From contig JBKCNM010000089.1 of assembly GCA_046297395.1 (NCBI GenBank), positions 29,925 through 93,924 on the forward strand: a DNA stretch of 64,000 nt. Reading direction: 5' to 3'. A model generated the notes under the pieces. That model had not been told where the DNA came from and ran no database searches. It saw only the letters and a list, made by a program, of their open reading frames with translations. Source of the DNA: JBEICQ01 sp046297395 (GTDB lineage: Bacteria; Bacteroidota; Bacteroidia; UBA4408). A program made the position numbers and the translations under genes. This document shows, one piece after another, positions 44,129 to 51,370 of the stretch; within the stretch, counting starts at the first letter, position 1, and every line of letters starts with the position of its first letter.

Positions 44129-45799
44129 ATGCTGCACCAACTGTCTATCTCCAATTATGCGCTGATTGATCGCATGGAAATTGACTTCCGCAAGGGACTT
44201 ACCATTATTACAGGTGAAACCGGAGCAGGCAAATCCATTCTCCTCGATGCACTTTCCTTGCTTACCGGGCAGAGAGCAGATACATCTGTGCTTCAGGACA
44301 AACAAAGAAAATGTGTGGTAGAAGCTACCTTCGATACTGCCGGAGCATGGTATGAACTATTCTTTAAAGAAAATGACATCGATCCGGCCGTGCTTTCGGT
44401 AGTGCGCAGAGAAATCAATCCGGGAGGTGGGTCCAGGGCTTTCATCAACGATACGCCGGTGACGCTTCCTTTGATGAAAAAACTGGGAGGACAAATTATT
44501 GATATACACTCACAGCATCAGAACCTGAATCTGTCTGAACTTACCTTTCAGGTGCAGGTGCTCGATACTTTTGCTGATACCCTCGAGGCGGTTGATTTTT
44601 ACAAACAGCAGTTGAAGTTTTTTCAGGAATTGCAGGAAGAAAAACAGCGACTAAAAGCGGAGCTGGATGCGCTTGAGAAGGAGCAAGACTACAACCGTTA
44701 TCTTTTTGATGAACTGGAAAAACTGGATCCAAAGGAAGGAGAACAAGAGGAGTTAGAGCGTCTTCAAACGCAGTTGGAACATGCCGATCAAACGGCTGAA
44801 ACGCTTGTTGCCTGCGTTCGCTTGCTCACCGATGCCGAACCCGGAACCATTGGCCTGCTCACCGAGATGAAGCAGAAATTGTCTGCTGCCTTGCGTTTTA
44901 ATCCTTCACTCAATCCTATTTTTGAAAGGGTTCAGCAAGCGCTGGTTGAAGCCAAAGACCTTGCCTCAGAATGCGAGATGCTGGCAGAAAAATCTGCAGG
45001 TAATCCTGCACAACTTGCAAGCGTAAATGAGCGCCTGGGAGAGATTTACAGGTTGCAGAAAAAACACCGCGTACAAAACATGACGGCACTTAAGGCCCTG
45101 AAAGATGAATTCGAAAAAAAGATACTCACTCTCGATGGGGCCGGAACATCACTCTCCAAACTGGAAAATGAGCTCACCAATAAGCAAGCCGAGCTTCATA
45201 AGTTGGGAGAAGCACTGCATGAAAAAAGATCTTCCGCTTCCAGGGGCTTTGAAAAACAGATCGCAGATTGCCTCAAAGACTTAGGCCTTGAGAAATCCCG
45301 ATTCAGTCTTGAAATGAAACTGGGTAAGTCTTTTTATGCACATGGCATGGATGAGATCAGTTTCCTTTTCAGTGCCAATCCGGGAATGCCCATGCAAGAA
45401 ATCAGCCGGGTGGCCTCAGGAGGAGAACTTTCGCGACTGATGCTTGCCATTAAAAATATCTTGTCTGCAAAAGTCAATATACCCACGCTCATCCTGGATG
45501 AAATTGATAATGGTATATCGGGAGAAACCGCCGCAAGAATGGGCAAAATGATGGAAAGCATGTCGAGCAATGCGCAGTTGATCGCAATCACCCACTTGCC
45601 ACAAATCGCAAGCAAAGGTCAGGCACATCTCAAAGTGTATAAAACAGATGCCGGCGGCAAAACCAATTCGGCAATCAACTACCTTGAAAAGGAAGAGAGA
45701 ATAAAAGAAATTGCCGGTATGCTCAGTGCGGGAAAACCCGGAGATGCTGCCCTTAGAACTGCGATGGAGCTATTGGATTTGGATGGACATACATCCTAA
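44129..45799 (+). CDS. recN: DNA repair protein RecN
   Basis: 556 residues. RecN is an SMC-like ATPase that acts early at double-strand breaks. The N-terminal ATPase half begins LSISNYALIDRMEIDF with Walker A GETGAGKSILLDAL. Two long coiled-coil arms flank a middle hinge. The C-terminal half has VASGGELSRLMLAIK as ABC signature and LILDEIDNGISGE as Walker B. It starts 3 bp after the PorD-like gene and ends the rightward group. Length and motifs are normal. Confidence 0.97.
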   Translation: MLHQLSISNYALIDRMEIDFRKGLTIITGETGAGKSILLDALSLLTGQRADTSVLQDKQRKCVVEATFDTAGAWYELFFKENDIDPAVLSVVRREINPGGGSRAFINDTPVTLPLMKKLGGQIIDIHSQHQNLNLSELTFQVQVLDTFADTLEAVDFYKQQLKFFQELQEEKQRLKAELDALEKEQDYNRYLFDELEKLDPKEGEQEELERLQTQLEHADQTAETLVACVRLLTDAEPGTIGLLTEMKQKLSAALRFNPSLNPIFERVQQALVEAKDLASECEMLAEKSAGNPAQLASVNERLGEIYRLQKKHRVQNMTALKALKDEFEKKILTLDGAGTSLSKLENELTNKQAELHKLGEALHEKRSSASRGFEKQIADCLKDLGLEKSRFSLEMKLGKSFYAHGMDEISFLFSANPGMPMQEISRVASGGELSRLMLAIKNILSAKVNIPTLILDEIDNGISGETAARMGKMMESMSSNAQLIAITHLPQIASKGQAHLKVYKTDAGGKTNSAINYLEKEERIKEIAGMLSAGKPGDAALRTAMELLDLDGHTS

Positions 45800-45875
45800 T
45801 AGTCCTTAAAAAATATTAAGTATTTCTTGTTTCGGTAAATCAATTACACTTTGTTTCTTTGCAAAAAATTCACTC

Positions 45876-47156
45876 ATGCTATCAAAACTACCCTTCCACA
45901 TCCTTTCATTAGCGCTTCTGGTGAACTTTGCATCATTCGCCCAAACTGCTCCAAAAGCCATCATCACCTTTAAAGGATCCGGCAAAAAAACAAATGCCAC
46001 TTTCACCAAGTCTCAGGGAATTAAGTCTGATACCCTCTGTAGCACCCGATACGCTATTTTCACAGGAGTGAATGATACCCTCTATAAAATTCATATTCAT
46101 CACAATCCCCTCAAAAATCAGGTTCGTACCACCATCATCGACAAAGACGGGAATACCCTTGGGAAAATTCCCGCATTTGCGTGTAAATACCATGCAAGCG
46201 GTTTGATATTCAATCATACCTCATTGCTGGATACGGCAATAGATGCCAGCAAAACATATGACTGGCTGTATTTTTACAACGATACTTCCAGGACCTATCT
46301 TTCCTCAGGATTTATCACCATCAGTGATACAATTAACATCAGCCTCGACAAATTTTCAAAAGGAATACTAAGCGAACATACAAGGATTTCAAAATCCTTG
46401 CTTGCAAACCCACCTCTTGTAAAGGTCTTTCATAAAAATGAGCGGAACAAAGAGAGCTACATCAACCAATTGGCAAATGCAGGGGCATCCAGCTCACAAA
46501 AAGCAGCCGGAAGAGATTCGGAAATCAAACAATTGAAAAGTGAACTTGGTGCACTGCGTGAAAAGTCGAATGCCATGTTCGCCAATTACGATTCGCTCTG
46601 CGACAAGGTTTACCGGCTTTCTTTCCTGCCCAATGCCTATGCCACCTCCCAAAAGGATGTATGGGACATTAAGACAGACAGTCTGCTTTACAAACATGCC
46701 CACGAAAATTATTTTGAGAATACCGATGTAAAGCTCATCATCAAAATTCAAACCGATACCTCAGGTGTTGTAACTGCGGCTGACCTGGTATTCCCCACCA
46801 GCGTATCAGCACTCAGTTCAAAAGACAGCTACCTTCTTACCGTGCTCACAGGCATTATTAAAAAAGAAACTTTCCCAACAAACAAAGTAGATATTTATGG
46901 TAAAAAATATGCCGTAAAAACTTATCTTGAAAAGGAGTTGTTTATCTCCGTAAAAAACCGCAAGGAAAAAATCTTGTATACAGACAAAGACAATGTTTCT
47001 TATAATGAAACCAAGCTTCCCTTGGAAAAAGATGTGAAGGATCAGTTTAATGCAAAGATGTATGCAGGTGCAAAAGCAGGTAAATACGGAGCACAAATCA
47101 TGTCATTTACAGTAAACAAACTGACCAAGGAAGTGGTGAAATCAGTTGACTTTTAA
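45876..47156 (+). CDS. secreted protein with central coiled coil, function unknown
   Basis: 426 residues. A signal peptide ends near SFAQTAPK. Residues about 22-165 alternate strand-like polar and hydrophobic residues, residues about 212-240 form a heptad coiled coil (IKQLKSELGALREKS), and residues about 270-426 form a Lys-rich alpha-beta region. I do not recognise a domain. No C-terminal T9SS signal is seen, so it is probably periplasmic or associated with the cell wall. It is transcribed alone, 76 bp after recN and 85 bp before the DUF1003 gene. Confidence 0.78.
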   Translation: MLSKLPFHILSLALLVNFASFAQTAPKAIITFKGSGKKTNATFTKSQGIKSDTLCSTRYAIFTGVNDTLYKIHIHHNPLKNQVRTTIIDKDGNTLGKIPAFACKYHASGLIFNHTSLLDTAIDASKTYDWLYFYNDTSRTYLSSGFITISDTINISLDKFSKGILSEHTRISKSLLANPPLVKVFHKNERNKESYINQLANAGASSSQKAAGRDSEIKQLKSELGALREKSNAMFANYDSLCDKVYRLSFLPNAYATSQKDVWDIKTDSLLYKHAHENYFENTDVKLIIKIQTDTSGVVTAADLVFPTSVSALSSKDSYLLTVLTGIIKKETFPTNKVDIYGKKYAVKTYLEKELFISVKNRKEKILYTDKDNVSYNETKLPLEKDVKDQFNAKMYAGAKAGKYGAQIMSFTVNKLTKEVVKSVDF

Positions 47157-47219
47157 ACTGATTTGACTCTGTTTCGCTGAGAAATTATTCACTTTCTTTA
47201 TTCCCTCAAAGAGCAATTG

Positions 47220-47227
47220 TATCTTTG
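47220..47227 (+). promoter_or_regulatory. -7 box TATCTTTG before the DUF1003 gene
   Basis: Exact TAnnTTTG match located 15 bases before the TTG start codon at 47242. It supports transcription starting just upstream of that TTG rather than at a downstream ATG. The -33 region is T-rich but lacks a clear TTG. Confidence 0.45.
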
Positions 47228-47241
47228 AGAAAACCCTTGCC

Positions 47242-47964
47242 TTGAGCGCCGACGAAAAATTTATCAGTGATGTTTCCGGAAAAGAATTTCCGCTGTTGCA
47301 ACTCGTATCCGGCAGCATGGTGAGAGAGTCGATGGTTGAATTTATCAGGCGCGAGCATCCCGGCTTCAACGATTCCAGCAAACTCTCACTGTCTGAACTC
47401 AATTCTTACCGCGAAAAATACATCGCCGAATACCTGCTCAAGGAAGTTACCCTGCTCTCCGATCTGGAAAGAAAAGCCCTTGCTACACTTACTGAACGAT
47501 CAACGCTTACCGATAAGCTGGACAAAGAGGAAGATGAATCTACACTGAGTCCCGGTCAAAAACTTGCCGACCGTGTTGCCGATTTTGGTGGAAGCTGGGT
47601 GTTTATCCTCTCCTTTATGGGCTTTTTGGTCATCTGGATTATTGTGAATGCTTTTTTCCTTTCCCAAAGCGCTTTTGATCCTTTTCCGTTTATTCTGCTC
47701 AACCTCATCTTATCCTGTCTGGCTGCTTTACAGGCTCCCGTCATCATGATGAGCCAAAACAGACAAGAAGAGAAAGACAGAGACAGATCAAAAAAAGATT
47801 ACATGATCAATCTTAAATCAGAGTTGGAGATACGGATCCTGCACGAAAAAATAGACCACCTCATCATGCATCAGCAACAGGAGTTGATGGAGATTCAGAA
47901 AGTACAGATTGAAATTATGCACGATATTCTGAACCGGGTGGAACAGTCGCAGGAAAAAAAATAG
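47242..47964 (+). CDS. DUF1003 membrane protein, TTG start
   Basis: 240 residues from a TTG codon. The N-terminal block FISDVSGKEFPLLQLVSGSMVR, quoted only as SGKEFPLLQLVSG, and the following ELNSYREKYIAEYL match the conserved N-terminus of DUF1003 proteins, so a start at the first downstream ATG would remove it. Two membrane helices (about residues 113-138 and 146-172) flank a short loop; DUF1003 proteins typically carry LADRVADFGGSWVFI, LSAAQAPVIMMSQNRQ-type LAALQAPVIMMSQNRQ after helix 2, and a charged coiled-coil tail. Function of the family is unknown. It is convergent with nuoJ, 21 bp apart. Confidence 0.88.
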   Translation: MSADEKFISDVSGKEFPLLQLVSGSMVRESMVEFIRREHPGFNDSSKLSLSELNSYREKYIAEYLLKEVTLLSDLERKALATLTERSTLTDKLDKEEDESTLSPGQKLADRVADFGGSWVFILSFMGFLVIWIIVNAFFLSQSAFDPFPFILLNLILSCLAALQAPVIMMSQNRQEEKDRDRSKKDYMINLKSELEIRILHEKIDHLIMHQQQELMEIQKVQIEIMHDILNRVEQSQEKK

Positions 47965-47985
47965 AATAACGGACGCCGGGCGAAT

Positions 47986-48483
47986 TTACTTGTGCTCGTT
48001 TTTACCAATCAACACTGCACCCACCATGGCTCCTAAAAAGAGGATGGAGGAAAGCTCAAAAGGCAACAAGAACTTATTAAAGAGGGTTTGCCCCAGGTTT
48101 TTTATCAATCCAATTTCTCGGTTCACTGGAAGTGCATTGCTCAACTGATCGGCACCGGCCACAGAACCTGTCATCACCACCAGCAGAATACCTGCAGCGA
48201 TAACTGCGGCGAACCGTGACAAGACACTTTTTTGAGGTTCTGCGTCTTTGTTAAGGTTGAGCAACATGATCACATAAAGAAACAAAACCATGATGGCACC
48301 TGCATATACAATGATGTGCACGGCCGCCAAAAACTGCGCATTGAGAAGAAGATACTGACATCCGATGGCAAAAAAGGTGATTACCAAATAGAGCACGCTC
48401 TGCACAGGATTGCGGGAAGTAATAACCATGAAACCGCAGAACACAGAAACAAAAGCAAGGAAATAAAACAGATACTGAACCAT
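47986..48483 (-). CDS. nuoJ: NADH-quinone oxidoreductase subunit J
   Basis: 165 residues with five membrane helices. The conserved helix 3 region with VHIIVYAGAIMVLFLYVIMLLN, quoted as VYAGAIMVLFLYVIML, contains the pi-bulge segment typical of NuoJ. It belongs to the proton-pumping membrane arm of complex I. It is the last of four leftward nuo genes, 6 bp after nuoI, and nuoK does not follow, although it normally does. The next gene is a convergent DUF1003 gene. Confidence 0.95.
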   Translation of the reverse strand: MVQYLFYFLAFVSVFCGFMVITSRNPVQSVLYLVITFFAIGCQYLLLNAQFLAAVHIIVYAGAIMVLFLYVIMLLNLNKDAEPQKSVLSRFAAVIAAGILLVVMTGSVAGADQLSNALPVNREIGLIKNLGQTLFNKFLLPFELSSILFLGAMVGAVLIGKNEHK

Positions 48484-48489
48484 CAGAAA

Positions 48490-49092
48490 TTAATGTGAGT
48501 GTTTGGAAATATGCGATTTGCCGTCTTTGGAATTATGCTGGTATTGGCCATGATGCTTGAATTCCACTACATCTTTGGTTTGCCTTTTGCTCACATCCAC
48601 ACGGTCTGTGAGCGGCTCAACAAGTACCTCTTTTCCGTATAAAAATTCATCCCTTTCGAAAGTAGAAGGAACAGTTTTGTCGGTAAGAAAAATCGCTTCT
48701 TTCGGACAAGCTTCTTCACAGAGCCCGCAAAAGATGCAACGAAGCATATTGATTTCGTATACCGAAGCATATTTTTCTTCACGGTATAGTTTTTCCTCTC
48801 CGGGTTTGCGTTCAGCAGCTGTCATCGTAATGGCTTCTGCCGGACATGCGAGGGCACAAAGACCGCAAGCAGTGCAACGCTCTGCACCGTTCTCATCCCG
48901 CTTCAATACATGTTGACCGCGATAAACAGGAGCCATCTCGCGTTTCACAAGCGGATAGTCCAGCGTTACCGGTTTTTTAAACATGTGCTTAATGGTGATG
49001 CCCATACCGCCGGCAATAGCAGGCAGGTAAAGCCTTTCGGCAAGGGTCATCTCTTTGTTGGAGACTACTTTGGAACGATTGGTTAGTGGCAT
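48490..49092 (-). CDS. nuoI: NADH-quinone oxidoreductase subunit I
   Basis: 200 residues from the ATG at 49092; a frame extending to 49188 would overlap nuoH. Two ferredoxin-type [4Fe-4S] motifs are present, CTACGLCALACP and CIFCGLCEEACP, which form clusters N6a and N6b in the peripheral arm. The His-rich C-terminal tail (KHHGQYQHNSKDG) is unusual. It lies 17 bp after nuoH and 6 bp before nuoJ. Confidence 0.97.
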   Translation of the reverse strand: MPLTNRSKVVSNKEMTLAERLYLPAIAGGMGITIKHMFKKPVTLDYPLVKREMAPVYRGQHVLKRDENGAERCTACGLCALACPAEAITMTAAERKPGEEKLYREEKYASVYEINMLRCIFCGLCEEACPKEAIFLTDKTVPSTFERDEFLYGKEVLVEPLTDRVDVSKRQTKDVVEFKHHGQYQHNSKDGKSHISKHSH

Positions 49093-49109
49093 GATTTTAC
49101 TGTTACTTA

Positions 49110-50138
49110 TTAAAGTTTCTCGAAAAGAAGAATAAGACCTCCTGTAATCAGAATGTTTAACATGGATAAAGGGATCAGTTTTTTCCATCCCAAGTCCATC
49201 AACTGGTCATAGCGGAACCGGGGAATGGTCCAACGAATCCACATGAAAAAGAAGATAAAGAAAATAATTTTTGCAAACAGGATCCCCACGCCCAGCAGCG
49301 CTTCAACATTATGAGGCAAACCAAGTGAGGAAACGAATGGGAAATTATATCCACCGAAATACAGGGTAGAAATGACTGCAGAACTGATAAACATGTTTAC
49401 ATATTCAGCGAACAGGTAAAAACCTAATTTCATGGAGCTGTATTCCGTATGGTATCCGCCAACGAGTTCAGTTTCGCATTCCGGCAAATCGAAAGGCGCA
49501 CGGTTGCATTCCGCAAAAGCACAGATAAGGAAGATGAGAAATCCAAGGGGTTGTTTTACAATGTTCCAAACTCCGTGTTCCTGTTGAGCGGCAATCTCAG
49601 ATAGGCTGATGGTGCCTGTAGTCATCACCAGTGCAATGATGCTTAAGCCCATGGCAACTTCATAACTGATCATTTGCGCAGAAGCACGAATGGCTCCCAG
49701 CAAGGAGTATTTGTTGTTGGATGCCCAACCACCAATCATAATTCCGTACACACCCATGGAAACAACGCCAAATACATATAAGATACCGATGTTGATGTCT
49801 GTGATCTGCAGAGGATAGGAATCTCCATTGATGATGAGGGGTTTGCCCCAGGGAATCACAACTCCAGTCATACAAGCTGTGAGCATAAACAAACATGGCC
49901 CGAGAATAAAAAGCCATCTGTTGGATACATCAGGAATGATTTCTTCCTTCATGAACATTTTTACCCCGTCTGCAATAGGTTGCAGCAAACCGTAAGGCCC
50001 TGCCTTGCTCGGTCCCATGCGATCCTGCATAAATGCCGCGATTTTGCGCTCACCGTAAGTGCTGTATGCGGCCATTCCAAGAGAGATAAGGAAGACGAGC
50101 ACCACCAGCAAAAATTTGTAAAGGATAAGTATCAGCAT
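49110..50138 (-). CDS. nuoH: NADH-quinone oxidoreductase subunit H
   Basis: 342 residues with eight membrane helices. Quinone-channel blocks are seen: AYSTYGERKIAAFMQDRMGP, quoted in part as GERKIAAFMQDRMGP, GPYGLLQPIADGVKMFMKE in part as LLQPIADGVKMFMKE, and the loop with NRAPFDLPECETELVGGYHTEYS (PFDLPECETELVGGYHTEY). Glutamates of the proton path are retained. It joins the peripheral arm to the membrane arm of complex I. It begins 2 bp after nuoG. Confidence 0.98.
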   Translation of the reverse strand: MLILILYKFLLVVLVFLISLGMAAYSTYGERKIAAFMQDRMGPSKAGPYGLLQPIADGVKMFMKEEIIPDVSNRWLFILGPCLFMLTACMTGVVIPWGKPLIINGDSYPLQITDINIGILYVFGVVSMGVYGIMIGGWASNNKYSLLGAIRASAQMISYEVAMGLSIIALVMTTGTISLSEIAAQQEHGVWNIVKQPLGFLIFLICAFAECNRAPFDLPECETELVGGYHTEYSSMKLGFYLFAEYVNMFISSAVISTLYFGGYNFPFVSSLGLPHNVEALLGVGILFAKIIFFIFFFMWIRWTIPRFRYDQLMDLGWKKLIPLSMLNILITGGLILLFEKL

Positions 50139-50140
50139 AA

Positions 50141-51214
50141 TTATTTTCCTCTGTAAGCTCCTAATTGTTTATGTGATTGGAGTACTTCCTGTTTGTCTGC
50201 TTCCTTGAGTTGCGTTTGGGAGTAATGCTCTCCGATATCGGCTTTTCCACCTTGAACTTTTTGTTGTCTTGCCACTTCGAGCCTCAATTTGTTGAGGTCG
50301 ATGTGCTCATAATGGTTCTGGGATATTACCGAGCTGCGATCAATATGCGTGGGGCCTTCGATAACCCAATCTGCTGTTTTCTTTTGTTCGAAGCGACAGG
50401 TATTGCAAATCCACTCGCTTACTTCTCCGTACTTGTTTTTGCGGGCAGTAACGCGAATTACATCTTCTCCCTTGTACCACAAAACAACTTTTCCGCAGCA
50501 CTTGTCGCAGGAGCGGTGTGCATCGTGAGGTTTTGTAAACCATACCCGCTGACGGAAGCGGTAGGTACGGTCGGTAAGTGCACCTACCGGACAAACATCA
50601 ATCATGTTGCCTGAAAAATCATTATCAACTGCCTGTTTGATGTAAGTACTTATTTCGGCAGCATCTCCCCTGTTGATCACCCCGTGCACCCTTTTGTTGG
50701 TGAGCTGGTCAGCTACATAGGTACAACGGTAACAAAGGATGCAACGCGTCATGTGGAGTTTGATTTTGTCTCCAATGTCAATTTTTTCGAAAGTACGGCG
50801 GTCTTCCTCGTAACGGGTTTTGGCAAGTCCGTGCTTGTATCCAAGGTTTTGAAGATCACATTCTCCGGCCTGGTCGCAAACGGGACAATCCAGTGGATGA
50901 TTGATCAGCAGAAACTCTACGACCCCTTTCCGGGCTTCGAGCACCCTTGGTGAGGTGAGGTTTTTTACGACCATTCCATCCATCACTGTGGTGGAACATG
51001 ACACCACCAGCTTGGGCATGGGTCTAGGGTCCTTTGCAGAGCCCTGGGCAACCTCTACCAAACAGGTGCGGCATTTGCCTCCGCTGCCCTTGAGTGTGGA
51101 ATAATAGCACATGGCGGGCGGCACAAGGTCGCCCCCTATCATGCGTGCTGCGTTGAGAATCGTGGTTCCGTCGGGAACTTCTATTTCGTGGTCGTCGATG
51201 GTGACTTTTGCCAT
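50141..51214 (-). CDS. nuoG: NuoG-like iron-sulfur subunit of complex I, short form
   Basis: 357 residues from the ATG at 51214. The N-terminal [2Fe-2S] domain has CYYSTLKGSGGKCRTCLVEV as C-X11-C-X2-C type, followed by HPLDCPVCDQAGECDLQ, RCILCYRC and a region with CDKCCG then ICNTCRF. The molybdopterin-like catalytic domain that makes classical NuoG 700-900 residues is absent. Short NuoG forms are known in Bacteroidota, so this is probably normal for the group. First of the four leftward nuo genes; a good promoter lies just upstream. Confidence 0.93.
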   Translation of the reverse strand: MAKVTIDDHEIEVPDGTTILNAARMIGGDLVPPAMCYYSTLKGSGGKCRTCLVEVAQGSAKDPRPMPKLVVSCSTTVMDGMVVKNLTSPRVLEARKGVVEFLLINHPLDCPVCDQAGECDLQNLGYKHGLAKTRYEEDRRTFEKIDIGDKIKLHMTRCILCYRCTYVADQLTNKRVHGVINRGDAAEISTYIKQAVDNDFSGNMIDVCPVGALTDRTYRFRQRVWFTKPHDAHRSCDKCCGKVVLWYKGEDVIRVTARKNKYGEVSEWICNTCRFEQKKTADWVIEGPTHIDRSSVISQNHYEHIDLNKLRLEVARQQKVQGGKADIGEHYSQTQLKEADKQEVLQSHKQLGAYRGK

Positions 51215-51229
51215 AGTGAATGGTTGCGG

Positions 51230-51259
51230 CAAATTTAGCCCTTTAAACGGATAAACAAA
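51230..51259 (-). promoter_or_regulatory. putative sigma-A promoter of nuoGHIJ
   Basis: On the minus strand, TTTG (51259-51256) and the exact -7 match TAAATTTG (51237-51230) are separated by 18 bases, close to the Bacteroidota -33/-7 spacing. The -7 box ends 15 bases before the nuoG start at 51214. Confidence 0.55.
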
Positions 51260-51351
51260 CGGATTTCACCAAAGTTTATCCACATTATAGGGAGAATACA
51301 AAAGTGCTGCTTCAAAGAACAAAATCAATCCTTACTTGTGAAGCAAAGCAG

Positions 51352-51359
51352 TACTTTTG
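51352..51359 (+). promoter_or_regulatory. -7 box TACTTTTG of uvrA
   Basis: Exact TAnnTTTG match ending 11 bases before the uvrA ATG at 51371, which would place the start of transcription only a few bases before the start codon. The -33 element is unclear. Confidence 0.45.
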
Positions 51360-51370
51360 CCGCCTGTAAA

